Below are positions 8,500 through 16,483 of a DNA stretch of 32,530 nucleotides, piece by piece. Where the stretch lies: the NCBI GenBank assembly GCA_025463965.1, contig JAODBN010000337.1:1-32530 (forward strand). Reading direction: 5' to 3'. The translations under genes were made by a program, and so were the position numbers. Position 1 is the first letter of the stretch. The number at the start of each line of letters is the position of its first letter. This stretch comes from Acidimicrobiaceae bacterium. Its GTDB lineage: Bacteria; Actinomycetota; Acidimicrobiia; Acidimicrobiales; Bog-793. The notes under the pieces are model-generated. The model saw only the letters and a program-made list of their open reading frames with translations. It had not been told where the DNA came from and searched no databases.

Positions 8500-9669
8500 A
8501 TGGGGAGACCGGTGAGCAGCATCGTCGGCGTTGCCGAATCGGCCCTTGGGACAGTGTCCAACGAGACACCACTTCGAATGATGGCCTCGGCGACCCTCGA
8601 CGCCCTCGAGGAGGCGGGGCTCAAGCTCGCCGACGTCGACGCCATCTTCACCGCCGGCCTGCCGACGTGGTCACCGGCGTTGGAGGTCGCTGACTACCTC
8701 GGCCTTCAGCCTCGCCACGTCAACAGCTCCGATGTAGGTGGAAGCTCGTTCGAGTTCCACGTCGCCGCCGCCGATGCGGCCATCGCTGCGGGACTGTGCA
8801 GCGTGGCGGTTATCACCTATGCGGCCACCCCGCGCCAGGACCGGGCGGTACCGCCGTTGATCCGGGAGGAGCCGCCGTACACCGTGCGCAACGCCTTCGA
8901 GCGTCCGACCGGGCTCTTTGGCCCCGACATCGGCCCCTACGCGCTCGCGGCCGACCGCTACGTGCATGAGTTTGGCGTCTCGGCAACGGAACTGGCAGAG
9001 GTCGCAGTCGCGGCACGAAAGTGGGCCAATTTGAATCCCAAAGCTTTCCGTCACGGCGAGCCGCTCAGCATCGATGACGTGCTGAACTCCCCGATGGTCA
9101 CCGATCCTCTCCATACGCGTGATTGTTGCCTGATCACCGATGGTGGTGGCGCTGTCGTGATGACGAGTACTGACCGTGCCGCGAAACTGCGCAAGCAACC
9201 GATTCAGGTGGCTGGTTACGGCGAGGCGATCAGCCACGGGAGCATCTCGCTCTGCCGCGATCTCGTGCTCACAGGGGCCCGGGTCTCATCCGCTGCGGCA
9301 TACGAGATGGCAGGGCTCGGACCCGCCGATATGGATGTCGTGCAGATCTACGACTCCTTCACGATCACCGTGCTGCTTTCCCTGGAGAACCTGGGCTTCT
9401 GTGGCCCGGGTGAAGCAGGCGCGTTCGTCCAGGGCGGCCGTATCCGTCCCGGGGGTGCGTTCCCACTCAACACCTCCGGAGGCGGGCTGTCCTACTGCCA
9501 CCCCGGCCGGTTCGGCATCTTCCTGCTCATCGAAGCCGTTCGCCAGCTGCGCGCCGAGTGCGGCGAGCGGCAAGTTCCGGGCTGCCGTACCGCCCTCGCG
9601 CACGGTACGGGAGGGAACTTCTCAAGTGCCGCGACGGTGCTGCTCACGAATGAGGCGACCGGTGCCTGA
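8500..9669 (+). CDS. Thiolase-fold lipid-transfer-type protein (Ltp2/SCP-x-like)
   Basis: A 389-residue thiolase-superfamily protein. ATG 8500 lies one base after the ligase stop with GGGGG 8 bases upstream. Fold markers are VDAIFTAG near residue 50, GGSSFEFHVAAADAAIAAG (about 80-98), QIYDSFTITVLLSLE (about 283-297) and SGGGLSYCHPG (about 327-337), ending in HGTGGNFSSAATVLL. The N-terminal nucleophile cysteine of true thiolases is absent (GGSSF region), as in the aldolase-type Ltp2 proteins that split beta-hydroxyacyl-CoA with a DUF35 partner. Tyr285 and Tyr333 fall where, as I recall, Ltp2 has its two catalytic tyrosines. A DUF35 gene overlaps its end, which strongly suggests a complex. A C-C cleavage or condensation on a CoA thioester is inferred. 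Confidence 0.85.
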   Translation: MGRPVSSIVGVAESALGTVSNETPLRMMASATLDALEEAGLKLADVDAIFTAGLPTWSPALEVADYLGLQPRHVNSSDVGGSSFEFHVAAADAAIAAGLCSVAVITYAATPRQDRAVPPLIREEPPYTVRNAFERPTGLFGPDIGPYALAADRYVHEFGVSATELAEVAVAARKWANLNPKAFRHGEPLSIDDVLNSPMVTDPLHTRDCCLITDGGGAVVMTSTDRAAKLRKQPIQVAGYGEAISHGSISLCRDLVLTGARVSSAAAYEMAGLGPADMDVVQIYDSFTITVLLSLENLGFCGPGEAGAFVQGGRIRPGGAFPLNTSGGGLSYCHPGRFGIFLLIEAVRQLRAECGERQVPGCRTALAHGTGGNFSSAATVLLTNEATGA

Positions 9670-10072
9670 TCCGCTCCCGCAAGACCCCGAGCTGACGACC
9701 TACTTTGAAGGGCTCCGCCGTGGGGAGCTGCTGCTCCAGCGCTGCGACGATTGTGCGCGTGCCCAGTTCCCACCGCGGATTCACTGCACCTTCTGCGGGA
9801 GTCGAGCCCACGTCTGGGAACCCTCTGCCGGCGATGGAACGGTCTACGCCAAGACCGTCAACCGCCGAGCACCCGAATCGGCGTTCGAGCACCTGGTGCC
9901 CTACGTCGTGGCCTTTGTGGACCTCGACGACGGAGTTCGGGTCCTCGCTCGGGCGGACGCCCCACCGGAGCGCGTCCAAACTGGGATGCGGGTCCAGGTC
10001 GTCGCCGACCCAAACCCGCCGGTCGGGGACGGCTTGATCTTCCGGATCCGTGATGGGAGCGAGACGCAATGA
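9662..10072 (+). CDS. DUF35 OB-fold protein with rubredoxin-like zinc ribbon
   Basis: A 136-residue acyl-CoA-associated protein. GTG 9662 overlaps the end of the thiolase gene by 8 bases, with GAGG upstream. The zinc ribbon is complete: Cys28 and Cys31 (CDDC) and Cys42 and Cys45 (CTFC). An N-terminal helix (TTYFEGLRRGELLLQRC) precedes it and the C-terminal OB-fold (about 56-136) contains GDGTVYAKTVNR and VPYVVAFVDLDDGVRVLA. Members of this family bind thiolase-fold partners and help channel CoA or acyl substrates (ChsH2-Ltp2, acetoacetyl-CoA thiolase/HMGS complexes). It should form a hetero-oligomer with the product at 8500-9669. Confidence 0.9.
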   Translation: MPDPLPQDPELTTYFEGLRRGELLLQRCDDCARAQFPPRIHCTFCGSRAHVWEPSAGDGTVYAKTVNRRAPESAFEHLVPYVVAFVDLDDGVRVLARADAPPERVQTGMRVQVVADPNPPVGDGLIFRIRDGSETQ

Positions 10073-11052
10073 CCATTTCCAACGACACGCTGCTCGATAT
10101 CTACGAACGCTTGTGCCTCTGCCGGGAATTCGAGTCGGCGCTGATCTCCTACGGCACCCGGGACCGAGCCTCGCTCGGACACCCGTACCTCGGGCAAGAG
10201 GCAGTGGCGGCAGGCGCCTGTGCGGCCCTCGGTCCGGAGGATCGCCTGCTCAGCACCCATCGCTCCCACGGCCACGCCGTCGCCAAGGGCTGCGACCTCA
10301 TCCGCTTAGCCCTCGAGCTCTACGGCAGCGTCGAGGGTACGTGCCTGGGCCGTGCCGGAGAGATGTACATGTGCGAGCCCGACGTGGGCTATCTCGGCGG
10401 GACCCAGATCGTCGCCGGAAACCTCCCCATGGCCGCTGGTGTGGCACTGGCAGGCCAGCTGGCGGGCGGGGACCAGATCGCGATTGGTTTCGTCGGCGAT
10501 GGTGGCGTAAATCAGGGGGTCTTCTACGAGACCTTGAACCTCGCTTCGGTCTGGCACCTTCCCCTTGTCGTTGTGGTCGAGGACAACGGCTACGCCCAGT
10601 CGACCCCAGCCGCCTACGTCACGGCGGGATCGATCGTCGAGCGCGTCGCCGCCTTCGGGATCAATGCTCGCCGCGTCGATGGACAGGCGGCGACCGAGGT
10701 CTATGAAGCAGTAACCGAGGCACGCCAGCGGGCCATGGCCGGAGATGGCCCGACCGTCCTCCATGCCGAGACGTATCGATATGAGGGGCACTACTACGGA
10801 GATCGTCACCGGCGCTACCGAGACCAGACGGAGCTCGAGCACTGGCTTTCCCGAGATCCGCTCAGCGTCCACCGCGGCGTGCTGCAAACAGCCGGAATCG
10901 ACGAGGAGCGAATCAGCTCGATCGAACGGGAGGCGAAGGCGCTCTGCGTGGAGGCGTTCGAGGGCGCGAGCAGTGGTCGACGCGTCACCGCGGATGACCT
11001 CACAGGCTGGCTCAACCCGGTAGGGGCCAGTTCGCCGGGAGCACAGCGCTGA
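10069..11052 (+). CDS. TPP-dependent dehydrogenase E1 alpha subunit (acetoin-dehydrogenase type)
   Basis: A 327-residue E1 alpha subunit; ATG 10069 overlaps the previous stop (ATGA). The thiamine pyrophosphate motif is clear: GDGGVNQGVFYETLN (about 143-157) ending with VEDNGY near 170-175. THRSHGHAVAKG (about 63-74) and the loop GHYYGD (about 240-245, His241) resemble AcoA of acetoin dehydrogenase more than pyruvate dehydrogenase. The usual GGSMH pocket motif reads RAGEMYM (about 95-101), a marked departure that may change substrate choice. It forms a heterotetramer with the beta subunit encoded next. The natural substrate is unknown; an acyloin or 2-oxo compound is inferred from the family. 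Confidence 0.9.
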   Translation: MTISNDTLLDIYERLCLCREFESALISYGTRDRASLGHPYLGQEAVAAGACAALGPEDRLLSTHRSHGHAVAKGCDLIRLALELYGSVEGTCLGRAGEMYMCEPDVGYLGGTQIVAGNLPMAAGVALAGQLAGGDQIAIGFVGDGGVNQGVFYETLNLASVWHLPLVVVVEDNGYAQSTPAAYVTAGSIVERVAAFGINARRVDGQAATEVYEAVTEARQRAMAGDGPTVLHAETYRYEGHYYGDRHRRYRDQTELEHWLSRDPLSVHRGVLQTAGIDEERISSIEREAKALCVEAFEGASSGRRVTADDLTGWLNPVGASSPGAQR

Positions 11053-12062
11053 TGAGGCCGCTGAAATATTGGAAGGCGTGCAACGAGGCACTGCGCCTCG
11101 AGATGCAGAGAGACCCTCGGGTGCTCGTGCTTGGAGAGGACGTCGCCGGGGGTGGCATCGGCCCCGACGGTGAAGTACGCGAGGCATGGGGTGGTCCGTT
11201 CGGCTTCACCCGAGGGCTGATCGAGGAGTTCGGGCCGTCGCGAGTTCGCGACACGCCTATCTCCGAGTCGGGGTTTACCGGCCTGGCCGCCGGACTCGCC
11301 GCGAGCGGCTACCGGCCATGGGTCGATGTGATGTTCACCGAGCTGCTGCCGCTCGCGATGGATCAGCTCGTCAACCGCGTCTCACGGACCCGCTTCCTCA
11401 GTGCGGGCCAGCTCACAATGCCCCTTACGATCAAGACTTTCGGCGAGTGCTACTCACCTCTCGCCCACTACCCCGGCCTTATCTGTGTCGCCCCATCGGA
11501 CGCTTACTCAGCGAAGGGGCTGACGGCTGCGGCGATCCGAGCCGATGACCCGGTGGTGATATTCGACAGCCTGCGACTGCTTCGCGACGAGTGCGAGGTG
11601 CCCGAGGAGGCGTACACCCTCGATCTTGGCAAGGCCCGTATCGTGCGTCACGGCTCCGATATCACCCTCGTCGGCATCGGGCCGTCAACAAGCATGTGCC
11701 TGGCTGCCGCCGACGCGCTGCAAGAGGACGGAGCTGACGCGGAAGTGGTCGACCTCCTCACTCTCGCCCCGTGGGACGTCGAAGGGGTCACCGAGTCGGT
11801 CCGACGGACGCGGCGCCTCGTTGTTGTCGACTTCGACCACCCGAACTGCGGTCTCGGGGCGACGATTTGCGCTTCAGTCTCGGAGTTGGCCTGGGGCGAT
11901 CTTGCCAGCGCGCCGCGCAGACTCCAGGCCGCAGCGGTGCCTGCGATGGGCACGGACGGGAATCCGGATATCACAACGCTCTGCATGCCGACGCTCGATG
12001 AAGTCCTCGGGGCGGCACGGTCCTCGCTACTGGCTGGCGTGACCGAGCGACAGGGGGCGTGA
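11052..12062 (+). CDS. TPP-dependent dehydrogenase E1 beta subunit lacking the HSQ loop
   Basis: A 336-residue partner of the E1 alpha subunit; ATG 11052 shares bases with the preceding TGA (TGATG). Family features are VLVLGEDV (about 24-31), RDTPISESGFTGLAAGLA with the catalytic glutamate near residue 72, VMFTELLPLAMDQLVN, PGLICVAPSDAYSAKGL (about 141-157) and the C-terminal domain with VVDLLTLAPWDVEGV. Between LTIKT (about 125-129) and AHYPGL (about 138-143) relatives have roughly 12 more residues carrying the GG-rich segment and the conserved HSQ. Here only FGECYSPL stands there, so the active-site histidine that is thought to help acyl transfer to lipoate is missing. The rest of the protein looks intact, so this is not simple decay. 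Confidence 0.88.
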   Translation: MRPLKYWKACNEALRLEMQRDPRVLVLGEDVAGGGIGPDGEVREAWGGPFGFTRGLIEEFGPSRVRDTPISESGFTGLAAGLAASGYRPWVDVMFTELLPLAMDQLVNRVSRTRFLSAGQLTMPLTIKTFGECYSPLAHYPGLICVAPSDAYSAKGLTAAAIRADDPVVIFDSLRLLRDECEVPEEAYTLDLGKARIVRHGSDITLVGIGPSTSMCLAAADALQEDGADAEVVDLLTLAPWDVEGVTESVRRTRRLVVVDFDHPNCGLGATICASVSELAWGDLASAPRRLQAAAVPAMGTDGNPDITTLCMPTLDEVLGAARSSLLAGVTERQGA

Positions 12063-12892
12063 TGCCGACCGCCAAGGACTACGTCGGGACTCTTTTCGGC
12101 GTTGAGGGAAAGTGCGTCGTCGTGACCGGAGCAGGTGACGGGTTCGGGCGGGAGATTGCGGGCGCCCTGGTACGAGCCGGGGCCAAAGTCGTGTTGGCCG
12201 ACCTCAATACCGCTGCTCTCGACAATGCCGTTACGGAGCTCAGCGCGCTGTCCTCTGATGTCCTCGCCCAGAAGGCCAACGTCACCGTGGAGGCGGATGT
12301 CGAGGCGCTCGCTCGGGCCGCAGTCGAGCGCTTCGGAACCGTCGACGCGCTTATCAACAACGCGGGCGCGATGCTCGGCACCGCTGCGCCGGAGAAGTAC
12401 GGGCTCGAGCTCTGGGAGTCGACGATCGCCGTCAACCTGACGTCGGCCTTCCTCTGCTCGAAGGCGATGTACGGGCCCATGGCCGCCAACGCGTCGGGCG
12501 GCAGCATCGTCAATCTCAGCTCGGTCGGCAGCATAAGCGCGCTCGGCGGCGGGATCTTGGCCTACGACGTTGCCAAGAGCGGAGTGAACCAGCTCACCCG
12601 TGAGCTGGCGGTCGAGTGGGCCCCGGCCGGAGTGCGCGTCAACGCCATCGCTCCGTGCCAGTTCCGGACTCGAGGTTGGGCAGCCGCTATGGAGGACCCG
12701 ACGAAGGAGGCAACGGTTGCCCGGGTCAAGGCGGGGATACCGATCGGCCGCCTCGGCGAACCCCACGAGATCGTCGGTGCGGCCCTTTTCCTCTGCTCAA
12801 ATGCCGCTTCGATGATCACCGGCTCGTTTCTCGCCGTTGACGGTGGGAACTTGGCGGCCAATCCGACCCTCGGCGGCGTACTCCACAGCTGA
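12062..12892 (+). CDS. Short-chain dehydrogenase/reductase (first)
   Basis: A 276-residue classical SDR that oxidises a hydroxyl or reduces a ketone with NAD(P). ATG 12062 overlaps the previous stop (TGATG) and has AGGGGG a few bases upstream; GTG 12059 would add one residue. The cofactor motif TGAGDGFG lies at 22-29, with Asp47 (VLADLN) favouring NAD. NNAG is at 99-102, the catalytic Ser near 154, and Tyr168 and Lys172 form YDVAK. A late GEPHEIVGAALFLCSN and SFLAVDGGN close the fold. It is translationally coupled to the E1 genes and so probably makes or consumes the E1 substrate. Confidence 0.9.
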   Translation: MPTAKDYVGTLFGVEGKCVVVTGAGDGFGREIAGALVRAGAKVVLADLNTAALDNAVTELSALSSDVLAQKANVTVEADVEALARAAVERFGTVDALINNAGAMLGTAAPEKYGLELWESTIAVNLTSAFLCSKAMYGPMAANASGGSIVNLSSVGSISALGGGILAYDVAKSGVNQLTRELAVEWAPAGVRVNAIAPCQFRTRGWAAAMEDPTKEATVARVKAGIPIGRLGEPHEIVGAALFLCSNAASMITGSFLAVDGGNLAANPTLGGVLHS

Positions 12893-12917
12893 GCCGAGCT
12901 TACTGAAAGGCACTAGC

Positions 12918-13877
12918 ATGGCAATGCAACTTCCTCGCTACGAGGAGCTGCCGATCGATCCGAAGGCCCCGGCGGGCTCCTCATGGGGCGTATTCGGCTC
13001 CGATGATCAGGTCGGGAGCATCAACCTACTGACCGAGAGTCGCGTGAAGGCAGCGTGTGGACTAGTGCACAACGGACGCGTGTTCTCGTTGAATTGGGAT
13101 CTCGAGCTGCCAGATCCTCCGCTCGCCGGTCGCGGCGCGATGAGGCACACGATCCACCGCGGGCCTATCGGGACCGACGACCACTACGACAACTTCTTCA
13201 CGCAACGCTCCAGCCAGTGGGATGCCCTGTCGCACGTCCAGCACCCGCTCTACGGCTTCTACAACGGTCGGACGATGGACGAAATCACCGGCGCCAAAGG
13301 GAGCAAGAACGGCATGGACAACTGGGCTCGCCGGGGAATCGCCGGGCGGTTCACGCTGCTCGACATCGATCGATTCCGGGCCGAGGACGGGCGTCCCCTT
13401 GACCAGAAGCGCGCCGAGGCGCTCACTGTCGAGGATCTGGAGGGCGCCGTGCGTCGGCAGGGCTCGCCGATCGAGGAAGGCGACGTCCTGCTTCTTCGCT
13501 TCGGCTGGATGTCGTGGTACGAACAGGCTGACCGTTCCGACCGAGAGTGGGCGGCGCTGCCCCCGGAGGAGATCGGCACGCCCGGACTCGCACACGAGGA
13601 AGACGTGGCCGCGTGGCTCTGGGACCAGCACGTGGCCGCCGTCGCCACGGACAGCCCCGCCCTCGAGGTCTTGCCGGTCGATCAAACCTCGGCCGAGAGC
13701 TTTCTCCACATCAGGCTGATCCCGATGCTCGGGATAGCAATCGGTGAGATGTTCGATCTCGAGGCGCTGGCAGACGACTGTGCCTCGGACCACCGCTACC
13801 ACGGCCTTTTCACCGCCGCGCCCTTGAACAAGGTGGGAGGGAGCGGTTCGCCGGCGAACGCGCTCGCAATCAAGTGA
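12918..13877 (+). CDS. Cyclase-family (kynurenine-formamidase-like) metal hydrolase
   Basis: A 319-residue member of the cyclase family (PF04199), metal-dependent hydrolases that cleave amides, lactones or cyclic 1,3-dicarbonyls. ATG 12918 is preceded by GAAAGG at 12905-12910; an in-frame start at 12837 lies inside the SDR gene and is unlikely. The N-terminal signature WGVFGSDDQVGSINLLT is typical of the long actinobacterial form. The metal-site segment SSQWDALSHVQHPLYGFYNG (about 98-117) carries Asp102, His106 and His109 in the place of the HxGTHxD motif of shorter relatives. EGDVLLLRFGW and ATDSPALE follow. In context it may open a ring or hydrolyse an activated ketone in the pathway. Confidence 0.87.
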   Translation: MAMQLPRYEELPIDPKAPAGSSWGVFGSDDQVGSINLLTESRVKAACGLVHNGRVFSLNWDLELPDPPLAGRGAMRHTIHRGPIGTDDHYDNFFTQRSSQWDALSHVQHPLYGFYNGRTMDEITGAKGSKNGMDNWARRGIAGRFTLLDIDRFRAEDGRPLDQKRAEALTVEDLEGAVRRQGSPIEEGDVLLLRFGWMSWYEQADRSDREWAALPPEEIGTPGLAHEEDVAAWLWDQHVAAVATDSPALEVLPVDQTSAESFLHIRLIPMLGIAIGEMFDLEALADDCASDHRYHGLFTAAPLNKVGGSGSPANALAIK

Positions 13878-13908
13878 AGCGTCACACGCGGCGCCAAGAG
13901 GAGGCGAG

Positions 13909-14154
13909 ATGATCCACGAGATACGACTGCCCGCCGTCGGCGCATCGGCGGTCGGCGAGGTGTCTGAGTGGTACAAGGCGCCAGAGCAATCAGTCACAGC
14001 CGGTGAGCCGATCGTCGCGGTCGACATCGACAAGGTGCTCATCGACGTCCCCGCCCCAGCCGACGGCGTCCTCACCGTGGTCGTTCCCGAAGGCCAGACA
14101 GTCGAGACCGGTGGTGTTCTCGGATGGATCACCGCCCGCAGCGACGAAGGGTGA
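13909..14154 (+). CDS. Stand-alone lipoyl-domain carrier protein
   Basis: An 81-residue protein made of one biotinyl/lipoyl domain. ATG 13909 follows a strong AGGAGG at 13900-13905. The fold is visible as IRLPAVGASAVGEVSEW, then AGEPIVAVDIDKVLIDVPAP, where Lys42 in the DK turn is the lipoylation site, and a second half ADGVLTVVVPEG with the closing VETGGVLGWI. Flanking residues (DIDKV, like the ETDKV of E2 proteins) favour lipoate over biotin. There is no peripheral-subunit-binding domain and no acyltransferase domain. It probably carries the acyl or aldehyde group formed by the E1 subunits encoded upstream, or shuttles electrons. Confidence 0.88.
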   Translation: MIHEIRLPAVGASAVGEVSEWYKAPEQSVTAGEPIVAVDIDKVLIDVPAPADGVLTVVVPEGQTVETGGVLGWITARSDEG

Positions 14155-14159
14155 TCGGC

Positions 14160-14978
14160 GTGGCTGCCGGCGAAGGGTCCGATGCGGCCGTGACGGCTCG
14201 TCGCCTGGAAGGCGTTCGCGCGCTCGTCACCGGTGCAGCACAAGGGATCGGACTCGCCATCGCCACCCGGTTCGCCGACGAGGGCGCGGTCGTCGGAATG
14301 CTCGATCGCTCCGCGACCGATCTTGAGTCGGCCGCCAACGCAATCCTCCAACGGGGCGGCGCCGTGGTGAGCCTTCTGCTCGACGTCCGTGACCGGGCGG
14401 CCGTGAAGGGTGCGGTGGACGACTTCGTCGCCGGACAGGGCGGTGTCGACGCGCTGGTCAACTGCGCCGGGACGATCACCCTGCGACCCTTTCTCGCCGT
14501 CGACGAGGAAGCCTGGGATGACCTAATGGACGTCAACTGCAAGGGAACTCTCTGGTGCTGCCAGGCAGTCGCAGAGGCGATGATCGGGCAAGGTACCCGC
14601 GGATCCATCGTCAACGTCGCCTCGGTCTCGGGCCGACGAGGAGAGATCGGCAACTTGGCGTACTGCGCGACCAAGGCCGCCGTTATCAGCATGACCGAGT
14701 CGATGGCCCTCGAGCTGGCGCCCTATGGGATCCGCGTCAACGCAATCGCTCCGGGGATCGTCGCCACGCCGATGTGGGACCGGATCGACGAGCAGGCCGC
14801 AACACTTCTGAACATCCCTGTCGGCGAGGCCAGACGCCGCGCTGCTTCCACCATCCCGCTCGCACGGGTGGGCGAGCCCGGCGAGATCGCTGGCACGGCT
14901 GTGTTTCTGACATCGGCCGACGCCTGCTATGTCACGCGGCAATGCATCAATGTCGACGGGGGAAGCTGGCCCGGATAG
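14160..14978 (+). CDS. Short-chain dehydrogenase/reductase (second)
   Basis: A 272-residue classical SDR, distinct from the first one in this operon. GTG 14160 is chosen because GAAGG at 14147-14151 lies 8 bases upstream; GTG 14151 would sit on that site. TGAAQGIG is at 24-31, Asp49 (MLDR) suggests NAD, NCAG is at 101-104, and Tyr168 and Lys172 (YCATK) are catalytic. GEPGEIAGTAVFLTSAD and INVDGGSW close the sequence. The product begins just after the lipoyl-protein stop, so translation is coupled. Two SDRs in one operon suggest two successive alcohol oxidations. Confidence 0.9.
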   Translation: MAAGEGSDAAVTARRLEGVRALVTGAAQGIGLAIATRFADEGAVVGMLDRSATDLESAANAILQRGGAVVSLLLDVRDRAAVKGAVDDFVAGQGGVDALVNCAGTITLRPFLAVDEEAWDDLMDVNCKGTLWCCQAVAEAMIGQGTRGSIVNVASVSGRRGEIGNLAYCATKAAVISMTESMALELAPYGIRVNAIAPGIVATPMWDRIDEQAATLLNIPVGEARRRAASTIPLARVGEPGEIAGTAVFLTSADACYVTRQCINVDGGSWPG

Positions 14979-14987
14979 GGCCCTATC
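14974..14987. promoter_or_regulatory. Perfect 14-bp palindrome over the stop of the second SDR gene
   Basis: GATAGGGCCCTATC is an exact palindrome without spacer and includes the TAG stop of the SDR gene. It lies 75 bases upstream of the MFS gene start. Lack of a loop favours a protein-binding site over an RNA hairpin. An operator for separate control of the exporter is possible. Confidence 0.4.
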
Positions 14988-15061
14988 GTGACGGGGCCAG
15001 CACCCAGGTCAAGCCCTATGGAGCGATCGATTCGCGACAAACAAAAGGAACGGTATCGGAC

Positions 15062-16483
15062 TTGTTTGTGAGCTCGGAGCGCAGGCGTGCCGCGCCCCGG
15101 CTCGTGTTCCTCATCGTCTCGATCGCGCTCTTCATGTCGGCGGTCGACGCCACGATCGTCGCGACCGCGCTGCCGAACTTGCGCCAGGCCCTGCACGCCT
15201 CGATCGCTTGGGTGAGCTGGTCCATCACCGCCTACTCCCTCGGATTGGCGGTGGCCATGCCGATCGCGGGCACCCTGGGCGACTTGATCGGCAGGCGCCG
15301 CGTCTTCATCGTCTCCGGCATGGTGTTCACCGCAAGTTCGCTCCTCTGCGGCTTATCGGTCGACGTCCCGATGCTGGTCGTTTTCCGCTTCCTACAGGCT
15401 CTCGGCGGGGGTGCTTTCCTGCCCTCCGCCAGTGGCATCGTCCTCGAGCAGTTCGGTGACGGCGGGACGAGGGCCGTCGGAATGCTCTCGGGGATCTTCC
15501 CCCTCGGGGCGCTCGCGGGACCGGTAATCGGAGGCATTCTCGTCACCGAGCTGTCCTGGCGAAGCGTCTTCCTCGTGAACGTCCCGATCGGGTTGGCCTT
15601 CACCGCTCTCGCCGTTCGTTACCTCCCCGGTGCGGTGAGGAGGCCGGGATCCGTGGACCTCGTGGCAGTCGGCCTGCTCGCGGCGGCGCTCATCTGCGCC
15701 CTCCTGGCGGTGACAGACCTTGCTGATCCGAACAACGAGATCTGGACCCCCTCGGTGCTGGCGCCGCTGGTGATGGCTGCGGGAGGTACGTACGCGCTCG
15801 TTGCGAGATCTCGTGCGCGTCCAGGCGGCCTGATCCCACTCCCGCTGTTCCGATCACGGCCATTCCTCGCCATGATCGTGTTCAACCTCGTCTGGGGCGG
15901 CATCGTTCTCGGCTTCGGTGCCCTCATACCTCTTTACGCTGAAGTCCGCTTCGGGCTGCGGCCGCTCTCGGCAGGGACGCTCCTCACTTTCCGAGCCGTG
16001 GGCGAAGGAGCCTTGGCAGTGGTGGTCGCGTCCCTCCTGCGCCGAACCGGGTTCCGAGCCCCGATGATCGCCGGCTGCCTGCTGTTGGCCCTCGGAATGG
16101 GAATGATGGTCGTCGGTATCCGTCGCGGTGAGGCATACGGCTGGCTGGCGGCAGCGGCAGCAGTCACCGGTCTCGGGGTCGGCGCCTCGGCGCCTTCGTC
16201 CAACAACGCGAGCCTGCAGGTGGCGCCCGACGCCGTCGGCACGATCGCCGGGCTGCGCGGCATGTTCTCCCAGTTCGGAGGCATTTTTGCCGTCGCCCTC
16301 ACCGCAGCGCTCGCCGAGCGGGGCGGTGGCGTCAGCCAAGGGCTGGCGCGCTCGTTCATCGCCATCGCCATCGCCATCGTCCTCGTCGCACCTCTCAGCT
16401 TGGCGCTGCCAGCCCACGCGAAGGCGCCACCGGTCACCCCGTCATCAGCGCTCGAGCAACCCGAGGTAGGAGGAAACCCTTGA
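15062..16483 (+). CDS. MFS transporter, DHA2-like drug/metabolite exporter family
   Basis: A 473-residue membrane transporter, the usual length for 14-helix DHA2 members. The first helix (RLVFLIVSIALFMSAVDATIV, split by the conserved D) is followed by motif A, GTLGDLIGRRRVF, between helices 2 and 3. Motif C, GPVIGGIL, is followed by WRSVFLVNVPIG, which is characteristic of DHA2. TTG 15062 is chosen because AAAGGAA (15044-15050) lies 11 bases upstream and earlier in-frame codons extend into the SDR gene. It overlaps the following hydrolase gene by four bases. It may export a pathway product or a toxic intermediate; import of a substrate cannot be excluded. Confidence 0.85.
   Translation: MFVSSERRRAAPRLVFLIVSIALFMSAVDATIVATALPNLRQALHASIAWVSWSITAYSLGLAVAMPIAGTLGDLIGRRRVFIVSGMVFTASSLLCGLSVDVPMLVVFRFLQALGGGAFLPSASGIVLEQFGDGGTRAVGMLSGIFPLGALAGPVIGGILVTELSWRSVFLVNVPIGLAFTALAVRYLPGAVRRPGSVDLVAVGLLAAALICALLAVTDLADPNNEIWTPSVLAPLVMAAGGTYALVARSRARPGGLIPLPLFRSRPFLAMIVFNLVWGGIVLGFGALIPLYAEVRFGLRPLSAGTLLTFRAVGEGALAVVVASLLRRTGFRAPMIAGCLLLALGMGMMVVGIRRGEAYGWLAAAAAVTGLGVGASAPSSNNASLQVAPDAVGTIAGLRGMFSQFGGIFAVALTAALAERGGGVSQGLARSFIAIAIAIVLVAPLSLALPAHAKAPPVTPSSALEQPEVGGNP

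Noticed and set aside
11648..12766. 372-codon minus-strand frame over E1 beta and the first SDR
   Set aside because: It is a shadow of two well-conserved plus-strand genes.
13062..14351. 429-codon minus-strand frame over the cyclase and lipoyl genes
   Set aside because: The plus strand carries three recognisable genes here; the antisense product resembles nothing.
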